DNA of 64,000 bases. Origin: JALHVH01 sp963773685 (GTDB lineage Bacteria; Acidobacteriota; Aminicenantia; Aminicenantales; Saccharicenantaceae). The position numbers were made by a program, and so were the translations under genes. The notes below the pieces were generated by a model. It was not told where the DNA came from. It was given only the letters and a program-made list of their open reading frames with translations, and did not search any database. Position 1 is the first letter of the stretch. Each line of letters begins with the position of its first letter. Where the stretch lies: positions 62,001-126,000 of the forward strand of contig CAVZBY010000009.1 of the NCBI GenBank assembly GCA_963773685.1, in the 5' to 3' direction. This document shows positions 45,897 through 53,928 of this stretch, one piece after another.

Positions 45897-47291
45897 ATGA
45901 CCGTCGCGAACGTCCTTGAAGATAAAGCGGCCAAGCTCAAAGCTTCGGCCGTCGCCAAGTATCCTCTCCCGCCGCTCCGGATCGGGAATCGAACCGCGCG
46001 GCTTCCCATCGTCCAGGGCGGGATGGGCGTAGGCCTGTCCCTTAGCGGACTGGCCTCTGCGGTGGCGGAGGAAGGGGGCATCGGCGTCATCGCGGCGACC
46101 GGCATCGGGCTCATCGAAGCCGACTACTATGAGCGTCCGCTCGAGGCGAATCTCCGGGCCCTCCGCTCGCAGATCCGCAAGGCCCGGGCTCGGACGGCGG
46201 GCATCCTCGGCGTCAACATCATGGTCGCCGCCGACGGTTTTCTGCGCCTCGTCGAAGCCGCCGTCGAGGAGAGGATCGATCTCCTCTTCCTCGGCGCCGG
46301 CCTGCCGATCAAGGGGATCCCGGTTCCCGCGATCCGCCGGGCCGGGGTGGGGGTCGTGCCCATCGTCAGCTCGGGCCGCGCCGCCCGGCTGATATTCAAG
46401 TCCTGGGAAAAGGCCTACGGCGATATCCCCGACGCCGTGGTGGTCGAAGGCCCCCTGGCCGGAGGCCATCTCGGGTTCAAGCCCGAGCAGATCGACGATC
46501 CCGCCTTCGAGCTCGAGAGGATCCTGCCCGAGGTCGTCGAGGCCCTCCGGGAATTCGAGACGCCCTGGGGCAGGGCGATCCCCGTCATCGCCGCGGGCGG
46601 GATCTATACGGGCGAGGACATTCGCCGGATGCTCGACCTGGGGGCCAGAGGCGTCCAGCTCGGGACGCGGTTCATCGCCACCGAGGAATGCGATGCGGAC
46701 GCGCGGTTCAAACAGGCTTATGTCGCCTGCCGGAAAGAGGACATCGTCATCATCCAGAGCCCTGTCGGCCTGCCGGGCCGGGCGATCCGCAGCGCCTTTC
46801 TCGAGGACGTCGCCCGGGGCATCCGCAAGGTGTTCCGCTGTCCCTCCCATTGCCTCCAGAGCTGCGGGGCGAAAAGCGCCCGCTACTGCATCGCCGAAGC
46901 TCTCGATCATGCCCGTCGGGGCGAGTTCAAGGACGGCTTCGCCTTCTGCGGCGCCAACGCCTTCAGGGTCCGGGCGATCGTCCCGGTGGCCGACCTCGTC
47001 TCCGGGCTCCGGCAGGAGTTCGCCCTGGCCTGCTTCATAGCCTCGATCAAGGTCGAGTACGAAAAGGCGGCCGAGATGATGCGGAGCCTGAGAGCCGAAT
47101 ACAGCCTGGCCCTGGGCAGGGTCCGGGAGCGCTTCCGCGAGAACCGGGCCGGACTCCGGGTGGAGAAAGCCCGCTTCCGGGCGCATCTCGTCCGGCTCCG
47201 GAGCGATTACCTCAAGGCCAAGGCCGAGCGCCGAGCCCTCGAAGCCCGACTCAGGCTGCTCCGCGACCAGGTTTGTTCGTTTGAAATCTGA
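45897..47291 (+). CDS. Nitronate monooxygenase / FabK-like FMN protein with Cys cluster and coiled-coil tail
   Basis: 464-aa TIM-barrel flavoprotein of the 2-nitropropane-dioxygenase family. The N-terminal motif is LPIVQGGMGVGLSLSGLASAV. FMN phosphate-binding phrases are VVVEGPLAGGHLG, VIAAGGIYTGEDIRRML and GARGVQLGTRFIATEE. After the barrel, residues around 315-335 hold CPSHCLQSCGAKSARYC, which could bind a metal or Fe-S cluster. The last 110 residues form a highly charged helix-rich tail (SLRAEYSLALGRVRERF onward), likely coiled coil. ATG 45897 follows GGAG by six bases. It may oxidise nitroalkanes or act as an enoyl reductase; the tail makes the exact role uncertain. Confidence 0.82.
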   Translation: MTVANVLEDKAAKLKASAVAKYPLPPLRIGNRTARLPIVQGGMGVGLSLSGLASAVAEEGGIGVIAATGIGLIEADYYERPLEANLRALRSQIRKARARTAGILGVNIMVAADGFLRLVEAAVEERIDLLFLGAGLPIKGIPVPAIRRAGVGVVPIVSSGRAARLIFKSWEKAYGDIPDAVVVEGPLAGGHLGFKPEQIDDPAFELERILPEVVEALREFETPWGRAIPVIAAGGIYTGEDIRRMLDLGARGVQLGTRFIATEECDADARFKQAYVACRKEDIVIIQSPVGLPGRAIRSAFLEDVARGIRKVFRCPSHCLQSCGAKSARYCIAEALDHARRGEFKDGFAFCGANAFRVRAIVPVADLVSGLRQEFALACFIASIKVEYEKAAEMMRSLRAEYSLALGRVRERFRENRAGLRVEKARFRAHLVRLRSDYLKAKAERRALEARLRLLRDQVCSFEI

Positions 47292-47321
47292 TACGGAAGG
47301 CCCGCCGCTTCGCCGGAGTGC

Positions 47322-48071
47322 TCAGGTCTTGCCCGCTGCCGCGTGGGCCTTCTTGATGAACCCCCAAACCTCGGGCCCGAAGGGCATGTGCTCGGCCGGC
47401 ACGGCTCCGGCGGTGTAGGCTTCGCCGATCCGGGCTTTGAGCTCCGAGTGATTCCCGTAGGCCTCGTTGAGGAGCGCGCTCCAGCGCTTCGCCAGGGCCT
47501 GTCCGACCTCTCCCGCCGGGTCGGCGGAGAGATTCCGCTTGACCTCTTCGATGAGCTCCGTCCACCTCCGCTGGTAGCCCGCCATGGACTCGGGCGTGTA
47601 CTTCTTCCCGATATCGGCGAACTCCTCGAGCTCGGGCTTGGTGAAGAACTTCTCTTGCCACTCTTTCTTGACGTCTTCGCCCATTTGAATGACCTCCACG
47701 ATCTTGATGAGTTTTCTGGCGTCGATGCGGCTCCCGGCCTCAAGCTCTCCGAGGACCCGGTCGAGGGCCCGGGAGGCCTGCTGAAGCCGGCCGATCTCGT
47801 CACGGACCGCGCCGGCCTGGATCCTGAGGGACTCGGCCACGAGGAATCCCTTCCGGCCCAGGATGTCCCGGATCCGGGCGAGGGAGAATCCCATGAACTT
47901 CAGGGTCACGATCTGCTGGAGCCGGAGGAGGTCCTCGTCGGTGTAGACCCTGTAGCCGTTGGGCTTCCGGAAGCTTGGCCGCAGGAGCCCGATCCGGTCG
48001 TAATACCGGAGCGTCCGGACGGTGACCTTGGTCAGCCCCGCGAATTCCTTGGTCAGGTAACGCGTCTTCAT
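47322..48071 (-). CDS. MerR-family regulator with TipAS-like effector domain
   Basis: 249-aa transcription factor. The N-terminal winged helix reads YLTKEFAGLTKVTVRTLRYYDRIGLLRPSF followed by NGYRVYTDEDLLRLQQI, the MerR DNA-binding domain. A coiled-coil dimerisation helix covers about residues 80-125. The C-terminal 120 residues resemble the TipAS domain that binds drug-like ligands (KKYTPESMAGYQRRW and similar). ATG 48071 follows AAGGA. The gene's own promoter carries the MerR-type long spacer with a dyad, so it is probably autoregulated. Possible other targets are the divergent M1 peptidase gene or distant efflux genes. Confidence 0.88.
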   Translation of the reverse strand: MKTRYLTKEFAGLTKVTVRTLRYYDRIGLLRPSFRKPNGYRVYTDEDLLRLQQIVTLKFMGFSLARIRDILGRKGFLVAESLRIQAGAVRDEIGRLQQASRALDRVLGELEAGSRIDARKLIKIVEVIQMGEDVKKEWQEKFFTKPELEEFADIGKKYTPESMAGYQRRWTELIEEVKRNLSADPAGEVGQALAKRWSALLNEAYGNHSELKARIGEAYTAGAVPAEHMPFGPEVWGFIKKAHAAAGKT

Positions 48072-48089
48072 CGTCCTTGCCTCCAACCC

Positions 48090-48120
48090 ATGATAAGGGG
48101 TGACGCAACGTCATAGTCAA
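48090..48120 (-). promoter_or_regulatory. MerR-type promoter with 19-bp spacer and operator dyad
   Basis: Minus-strand TTGACT (48115-48120) and TATCAT (48090-48095) are separated by exactly 19 bases, the hallmark of MerR-activated promoters. A perfect dyad TGACG-CAA-CGTCA fills 48101-48113 within the spacer. Confidence 0.75.
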
Positions 48121-48198
48121 GTCCTTTGGCAAAATATTCTCGATCCATTGAATCCAAGGATCGCCGTGTGATGAAAGGACCGATCAAATTCCCCCTCA

Positions 48199-48219
48199 CC
48201 CCCCTTTAGGAAAGGGGGG
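48199..48219. repeat. G/C-run palindrome
   Basis: CCCCCCTTT-AGG-AAAGGGGGG forms a perfect 9-bp hairpin. It resembles the ends of the 316-bp element at 32719-33034 and lies between divergent promoters. Confidence 0.45.
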
Positions 48220-48228
48220 GCTCGCTCT

Positions 48229-48257
48229 TTGACATGCCGCAGGCCTTCCGCTATAGT
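48229..48257 (+). promoter_or_regulatory. Near-consensus promoter of the M1 peptidase operon
   Basis: TTGACA (48229-48234), 17-base spacer, TATAGT (48252-48257). The leader is about 25 bases and contains GGGAGGG before ATG 48289. Confidence 0.75.
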
Positions 48258-48288
48258 CCCGGAAAGGCTTTCCTATGGGAGGGACCTC

Positions 48289-50247
48289 ATGAAAATGGCC
48301 GTCCGGAGCTTGGTCGTCGGCATCCTCTTCCTGAACGCGAGCCTATTCGGCGGGCTGAGCCCCGAGGTCGCGAGCTACGACATCAAGGCCCGCCTCATCC
48401 CGGCATCGAGGACCATCGAAGCGACCGCAACGCTGACCTGGACGAACGATTCGGAAACCGCGGTCTCCGAGATGCCGTTCCATCTTTACATGAACGCCTT
48501 CAAGAACAACCGGACGACGTTCATGCGGGAAAGCGGCGGCGCGCATCGCGGTTACGAGGCCGGGAAGGACGACTGGGGCCGGATCGACGTCCGCCGGATC
48601 GGGATCGCCGGAGGGGCGGACCTGACCGGGACCATGGCCTTTCTCCGGCCCGATGACGGAAACCCGGACGATCAGACGGTCATGCAGGTGGCGCTCCCCG
48701 AACCCCTGGGGCCGGGCGGGCGGATCGTCCTCGAGATCGCGTTCACGACCCGACTGCCCCGGGTGTTCGCCCGTTCGGGCTATTCCGGGGAGTTCTACAT
48801 GGCCGGGCAGTGGTTCCCGAAGGTGGGGGTCTTCCGGAACGGGGCCTGGAATTGCCACCAGTACCATGCGAATTCCGAATTCTTCGCCGACTTCGGCGCC
48901 TACAGGGTGGCGATCACCGTCCCCGAAAGATACGTGGTCGGGGCCACGGGCCGCCGCGAGTCGGAGCGGAAGAACGAGGACGGGACGAAGACCGTCGTCC
49001 ATGTCCAGGAAGACGTCCATGATTTCGCCTGGACGGCCTGCCCCGACTTCGTCGAATCCCGGGAACGGTTCGTCCTCGCCGATCCCCCCGTCGATACCGA
49101 GATGATCCTGCTCGTCCACAAGGCCCACCTCGGGAGCCGGGACCGGTATGCCCTGGCCCTTCGCCGCGGCCTCGAATTCTTCAGCCGGAGCTACGGGCCC
49201 TACCCCTACGGCACGATCACGCTCGTCGACCCGGCCCCCGGCGCCGCCGGCGCGGGCGGGATGGAATACCCGACGCTGTTCACCGCGGGCACGACGAGCT
49301 GGATGCCGGCGGGCGTCCGCATGCCCGAGATGGTCACGATCCACGAGTTCGGCCACGGCTACTGGTACGGCATCGTCGCCTCCAACGAGTTCGAGGAGGC
49401 CTGGCTCGACGAGGGCATCAACTCCTACTCCGAGGTCAAGGCCATGGAGAGGTACTACGGAGAGGGCCGGTCGATGATCGACCTCTGCGGGTTGAGGATC
49501 GGCGACATCATCTTCCAGCGGCTCCGGGTCATCGGCTCGGGCCGGCTCGACCCCATCCTCCAGGACTCCTGGAAGTACGTCAACGGCTCGAGCTACGGCA
49601 CCAATGTCTACGCCAAGGCGGCCCTGATGATGCTGACGCTCGAGCGCTGGCTCGGCGAGGACGTCATGGCGCGGATCATGAAGGCCTATTATGAGCGATG
49701 GAAGTTCCGCCACCCCGCCTCGGAGGATTTCATCCGCGTCGCCGAGGAGGAGAGCGGGCGGGACCTCGGCTGGTTCTTCGGTCAGGTCCTCCGCACTCCC
49801 GGCAGGCTGGATTACGCCGTCAGCGAGCTCACGGCCGACGAGATCGACGAGCCCCGCGGGCTCTTCGACGATGGGAAAAGGGGGCCCGTCGCGGAAGAGA
49901 AGGCCGGTCCGGGAGCGAAGGCGGCGGAGCGGCCGCGGACCTACCGCAACGTCGTCGTCGTCGCCCGGTACGGGGATTGGGTCTTTCCCCAGGAGCTCCT
50001 CGTGACCTTCGCCGACGGGCGGAAGGTCCGCGAGAGCTGGGACGGGAAGGACCGCTGGAAGCGCTTCGTTTACGAGCTCCCGGTCAAGGTCGTATCGGCC
50101 GGGATCGACCCCGACCGGAAAATGCTCCTCGATGTCGATCGGCTGAACGATTCCCGGACGCTCGAGCCCCGGAAGGCCCCCGCCCGGAAGGTTTCGCTCG
50201 GGCTGTTGGGCTGGCTCCAGGGCTTGTTGAGCCTGGTCTCGCTGTAA
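48289..50247 (+). CDS. M1-family metallopeptidase, secreted
   Basis: 652-aa gluzincin peptidase with a signal peptide (residues 5-22). The zinc motif HEFGH is at 352-356 with the third ligand Glu375 in AWLDEG (HExxH-18-E). The substrate-binding GxMEN-like loop appears as GGMEYPTLF about 30 residues before. The first 200 residues form the beta-sandwich domain typical of M1 enzymes and the last 100 residues a beta-rich C-terminal domain. The start ATG 48289 follows GGGAGGG; the open frame further upstream covers the promoter. Likely an exported aminopeptidase. The membrane protein gene follows 14 bases later. Confidence 0.88.
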   Translation: MKMAVRSLVVGILFLNASLFGGLSPEVASYDIKARLIPASRTIEATATLTWTNDSETAVSEMPFHLYMNAFKNNRTTFMRESGGAHRGYEAGKDDWGRIDVRRIGIAGGADLTGTMAFLRPDDGNPDDQTVMQVALPEPLGPGGRIVLEIAFTTRLPRVFARSGYSGEFYMAGQWFPKVGVFRNGAWNCHQYHANSEFFADFGAYRVAITVPERYVVGATGRRESERKNEDGTKTVVHVQEDVHDFAWTACPDFVESRERFVLADPPVDTEMILLVHKAHLGSRDRYALALRRGLEFFSRSYGPYPYGTITLVDPAPGAAGAGGMEYPTLFTAGTTSWMPAGVRMPEMVTIHEFGHGYWYGIVASNEFEEAWLDEGINSYSEVKAMERYYGEGRSMIDLCGLRIGDIIFQRLRVIGSGRLDPILQDSWKYVNGSSYGTNVYAKAALMMLTLERWLGEDVMARIMKAYYERWKFRHPASEDFIRVAEEESGRDLGWFFGQVLRTPGRLDYAVSELTADEIDEPRGLFDDGKRGPVAEEKAGPGAKAAERPRTYRNVVVVARYGDWVFPQELLVTFADGRKVRESWDGKDRWKRFVYELPVKVVSAGIDPDRKMLLDVDRLNDSRTLEPRKAPARKVSLGLLGWLQGLLSLVSL

Positions 50248-50261
50248 GGAGGGAGGGTGCG

Positions 50262-51122
50262 ATGAACATCATCCGGACCTATGTTCATGGGATGAGGGAG
50301 GCCTCGCGCCGCCCGGCGATGATCGGCCTCCTGTGGCTGGCCAACATCGTGCTCGCCGCGCCGGCCTGCATCCTGTTTTCGGGCGCCCTGGGCGCCGCGG
50401 CCGGAAGGAGCGCGTCGCCGCTCGACCAGGACGCGGCGATCGAGCTCCTGACCGGGTCGGCCGGCGCGATCCGGGGAAGCCTGACGGCCGCCCTCTTCGC
50501 CCTTGTCCTCGGCGCCTTCATCGCGATCTTCATGTTCGGGGGGATCCTGAACACCCTTGTCCGGAGCGGGGCCGGGGAGAGGCCGGGGCAGACCTTCTTC
50601 ATGGGGGGCGCCCGTTACTACGGACGCTTCCTCCGTCTGACCCTCTATTCGGTCGTCCTCTGGGTCCCCGCCCTGGCCGCGTTCATCCCCCTTCACTTCC
50701 TGGCGTCGTCCGCCATGAAGGGCTCGACGAACGAACAGCTCGGCTTCGCCTTGACGATCCTCCGCGTCGCTCTGGCTCTCTTCCTGGCCTATTTCATCAA
50801 GATGATCATGGATTACGCGCGGATCCGGATCGTCCGCGAGGATGCGAACGGGGTCTACGACGCCCTCGTTTGGGCCGTCCGTTTCGTCTTCGGCCGCCCC
50901 GGCGGGACGCTCCTCTTGTACTATCTCCTGGGGATCACCGGCTGGGCGATGCTGGCGGCCTATCTCGTTCTGCACCGGCTCTTCCCGGGCGCGACGACGG
51001 GCGCCGTCGTATCGGGCTTCCTGCTGACCCAGGCCTTCATCGCCGGCCGGGGGTGGCTGAAGATCGCCTATCAGGCGGCCCAGCTGGACCTTTACGACGC
51101 GAGAGCCGCGAGCCTGATATAG
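50262..51122 (+). CDS. Hypothetical six-helix membrane protein
   Basis: 286-aa integral membrane protein with about six hydrophobic segments, not assigned to a known family. The start ATG 50262 follows AAGGAGGGAGGG, a very strong ribosome site. The protein has short loops; one cytoplasmic-looking segment, YARIRIVREDANGVYDALVWAVRFV, is reminiscent of helper proteins annotated as DUF4013 or glycerophosphoryl-diester-phosphodiesterase membrane domains. It is co-transcribed with the M1 peptidase. It may assist export or membrane integrity, but no evidence decides. Confidence 0.7.
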   Translation: MNIIRTYVHGMREASRRPAMIGLLWLANIVLAAPACILFSGALGAAAGRSASPLDQDAAIELLTGSAGAIRGSLTAALFALVLGAFIAIFMFGGILNTLVRSGAGERPGQTFFMGGARYYGRFLRLTLYSVVLWVPALAAFIPLHFLASSAMKGSTNEQLGFALTILRVALALFLAYFIKMIMDYARIRIVREDANGVYDALVWAVRFVFGRPGGTLLLYYLLGITGWAMLAAYLVLHRLFPGATTGAVVSGFLLTQAFIAGRGWLKIAYQAAQLDLYDARAASLI

Positions 51123-51209
51123 CCGCAGCTTTCAGGCTGCGCTTTAATGAAAACACGGGCTGAATCTACGGCGACACGTCCGAGCACATCGTATTCTTGT
51201 CTCCCCCTG

Positions 51210-51232
51210 CCCCCTCCTTGATACAGAGGGGG
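51210..51232. terminator. Hairpin between convergent genes
   Basis: CCCCCTC (51210-51216) pairs with GAGGGGG (51226-51232) across a 9-base loop. It sits midway between the ends of a plus-strand and a minus-strand gene, so it could serve both; no T-run is present. Confidence 0.4.
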
Positions 51233-51270
51233 GCGGGCAAAGGACCGTGTCGCCGGCAGCGGAGCCGCGG

Positions 51271-52659
51271 CTACATCGCTGCCGAGGCCTTGATCGCGTC
51301 CGCGGCGGCCTTGGCGAAGCCCTCGGAGACCGTCGGGTGATTGAAGACCATGCCCGCGATGTCCTCGGCGCGGGCCCCCGTCCTGACGGCCAGGGCGGCG
51401 AAATGGATGATCTCCGAAGCGTCGGCGCCGACGATATGGGCGCCGATGAGCTTCCCGGAAGACCGTTCGAAGATGAGCTTGAATAAGCCGAGGACGTTCC
51501 CGTCGAGGCACGACCGGACGAGGTCGCTGTATCCGCACCGGCCGATGACGACGTCGATCCCTCCGGCCGAGGCTTCTTCCTCCGTGACGCCGACGGAGCC
51601 GATCTCCGGGTCGGTGTAGATCCCCCAGGGAGCGCAGGAATAGTCCATCCGGCCCGGCCGGCCCAGGGCGTTTCCGGCGGCGATCCGCGCCTCGACGACC
51701 GCCATGGACGAGAGCATGACCTTCGCGAGGACGTCGCCGGCGGCGAAGATCCCCTTCGCCGACGTCTCCATGCGATCGTCGACCAGGATATCGCCGCGGC
51801 TTCCGGTCATGACGCCGACCGCGGCGAGGTTCAGCGCCTCCGTGTTCGGCCGGCGCCCCACCCCGATCATCACCCGGTCGGCTTCGATGGTTTCCCCGTT
51901 CGAGAGGAAGGCCCGGGCCCGCCCACCCTCTTCCGCGATGCGCTCGAGGGCGGTTCCGGCGAGCAGCCGGACGCCTTTCTTCTTGAATTCCCGGGTGATG
52001 AGGGCGGCGACGTCGTGGTCCTGGCCCCACAGAACCCGCTCCATCTTCTCGACCAGGACGACCTCGGAGCCCAGCGACCGGAATATGAACGCCATCTCAC
52101 AGCCGATGACGCCGGCCCCGACGATCACGAACCGGGCCGGGACCGCGTCGAGCGCCGTCAGGTCATCCGGCGAAAGGATGGTCCTCCCGTTGAATTCGAG
52201 GCCTTGGACCTCGACCGGCCGCGATCCGGAGGCGATGACGATCTTCGGAGCCGTTCTCTCGGTAACGGAGCCGTCGGGGAGTCTGACCTCGAGGGCCCCG
52301 GGCCCCTTGAAGGACGCCAGGCCGGTCAAGGTCTCGATGGCGTTCTTGCGGATAAGGGTCGCTAGGATGCCGACCTCGCACAAGGTCGTCTTGTGCCGGC
52401 TCTCGAGGATGGCCCTGTAATCGACCGCGGCGTTTTCGTCGATCGTGACCCCGTAACGGCGGGCCCTCTTCAGGTTCTCCAGGAAGTGGGCCGCGTTGCT
52501 CAGGACCTTGCTGGGCAGGGTTCCCGTCCGGACGCACCCCCCGCCGAGCTCGAGCTCGCGGTTGATCATCAGGACCTTCGCCCCGAGAGCGGAGCCCTGG
52601 AGCGCGGCCGAAATGCCGGCCTCGCCTCCGCCGATAACGATCAGATCATGTCCGCTCAT
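51271..52659 (-). CDS. Soluble pyridine nucleotide transhydrogenase-like flavoprotein (SthA-like)
   Basis: 462-aa FAD/NAD(P) oxidoreductase of the dihydrolipoamide-dehydrogenase family. The FAD motif is IVIGGGEAGISAAL at the N terminus and the NAD(P) motif VIVGAGVIGCEMAF in the middle. The usual redox disulfide C-x4-C is replaced by C-x4-T in GGGCVRTGTLPSKVL, as in SthA. A lipoamide dehydrogenase role is therefore unlikely. The C-terminal dimer domain has FNHPTVSEGFAKA where lipoamide dehydrogenases have HPTLSE. A TATGAT-like -10 lies upstream of ATG 52659 but no good -35. Probable role is NADPH/NADH exchange. Confidence 0.85.
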   Translation of the reverse strand: MSGHDLIVIGGGEAGISAALQGSALGAKVLMINRELELGGGCVRTGTLPSKVLSNAAHFLENLKRARRYGVTIDENAAVDYRAILESRHKTTLCEVGILATLIRKNAIETLTGLASFKGPGALEVRLPDGSVTERTAPKIVIASGSRPVEVQGLEFNGRTILSPDDLTALDAVPARFVIVGAGVIGCEMAFIFRSLGSEVVLVEKMERVLWGQDHDVAALITREFKKKGVRLLAGTALERIAEEGGRARAFLSNGETIEADRVMIGVGRRPNTEALNLAAVGVMTGSRGDILVDDRMETSAKGIFAAGDVLAKVMLSSMAVVEARIAAGNALGRPGRMDYSCAPWGIYTDPEIGSVGVTEEEASAGGIDVVIGRCGYSDLVRSCLDGNVLGLFKLIFERSSGKLIGAHIVGADASEIIHFAALAVRTGARAEDIAGMVFNHPTVSEGFAKAAADAIKASAAM

Positions 52660-52709
52660 GGCGCATACATATCATATTGCCGGGCTTTTCGGAAGCCGGG
52701 AAAGGGGCG

Positions 52710-53888
52710 TCAGCGGAGAGGCACCGGCTCCCGGATCCAGCTCAGAAGCTCCCGCGTGCTGACGAGGCGCACTTCCGGATTCTCCAGGGCGTAGGCGAAG
52801 AAGGTCTCGAGGGCCGCCCGGCGCTCCGCCACGCTCGGGCCCGCTCCCCGGGCCTCGCCGTGCTCCGTGTACAGCTCGCTGTGGATCCCGACCGTCATGG
52901 GACAACGGCTTCCCGCGAGGTGACGGTCCAGGCTGTATTTCAGGGTGGCGACGAACTCGGCGGGCGTCATGCCGAACTCGTTCCAAAGGTTCCAATCCAT
53001 GCCGGTGATCTCGCCCTTCGCCGTGTCGAAATAATCGTTGACCTTCTTCAGCCGGTCCCGGAAGCCCTCGGGGAGGCCGTAGCGCGCGCAGGCGTCGTCG
53101 GGCGGGGCGATGAAATTGGTGAGCGGGACCTCCCACAGGCCCGGGTACCGGCCGATGGGAGGCTCGTTGTCCGGGCGTCCGCGGTCAAGAAGATAGGGCC
53201 ACGGGAAATCGCCGTCCGGGCCGATGCCCTCCTCGATGCTGGAGTCGTAGACGAAGCCCTTCCGGTGGGCTGCGGCCATGCCGTTATCGCTCGGCTCGAT
53301 GAAAGGGGCCCGGAAGCCCTGGAGGTCCCACCGGGAGACGCCCAGGCCGGAGGCGGGGTTGGGGCGCTCCGGGGTCTCGTCGGGGTCCCAAGGCCGGGTC
53401 AGGTGATCGACGCACTTGTCGATCTCCTCTTCCCACTGCTCGATCGTGAACGGACGGCCGTGAGGGTGGGTATGCGTGTGGACGCCGACCTCGTGCCCGG
53501 CGTCGACGGCCGCCTTCCAGGCCCGCTTGACGTAGACGGGGTTTTCCTTGCCCTCGGAGGTGATGTAATAAGTATTGACGAAGAAGGAGTAATGGAGGGC
53601 CGAGCCGTCGAAGGTCCGCGGATCGCTTCTTCCGGCCGGGTTCTGCCTTGAGGCGAAGAGACGGGTCACGTAATCCAGTCCGCCGCTCGACCCGGAGCCG
53701 GGCAATCCGGAATACCCGTTGTCGTCGGAGGCGAAGACGACGAACTGCGGGACCGTCCGCCCGGCAAGGGCCGGGGGCGATCCCTGTCTCGCGGGAACGG
53801 GTCCTCGAGCCATCCGAGGCCCGGCGCAGGAGGCGGCCGCGGCGAGCAGGACGATCCCGACGGCCGGGAACAATCCGCGTTTCTTCAT
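52710..53888 (-). CDS. Polysaccharide-deacetylase-family lipoprotein
   Basis: 392-aa NodB-fold protein with a lipoprotein signal ending in AAAASC. The metal and catalytic residues are visible as ASDDNGYSG (paired Asp) and EVGVHTHTHPHGR (two His), followed by QGFRAPFIEP, the third family motif. The spacing is compatible with the carbohydrate esterase 4 fold, but the long loops (about 75-110 and 210-260) are atypical. It would remove acetyl groups from a glycan outside the cytoplasm, or act on another amide. ATG 53888 has TGGAGA upstream. It is 50 bases from the SthA-like gene and 40 from the GGDEF fusion gene. Confidence 0.82.
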   Translation of the reverse strand: MKKRGLFPAVGIVLLAAAASCAGPRMARGPVPARQGSPPALAGRTVPQFVVFASDDNGYSGLPGSGSSGGLDYVTRLFASRQNPAGRSDPRTFDGSALHYSFFVNTYYITSEGKENPVYVKRAWKAAVDAGHEVGVHTHTHPHGRPFTIEQWEEEIDKCVDHLTRPWDPDETPERPNPASGLGVSRWDLQGFRAPFIEPSDNGMAAAHRKGFVYDSSIEEGIGPDGDFPWPYLLDRGRPDNEPPIGRYPGLWEVPLTNFIAPPDDACARYGLPEGFRDRLKKVNDYFDTAKGEITGMDWNLWNEFGMTPAEFVATLKYSLDRHLAGSRCPMTVGIHSELYTEHGEARGAGPSVAERRAALETFFAYALENPEVRLVSTRELLSWIREPVPLR

Positions 53889-53928
53889 GGCGATCTCCAG
53901 GGTCAGGTCCGGATCCGCGTTCCCCTCT

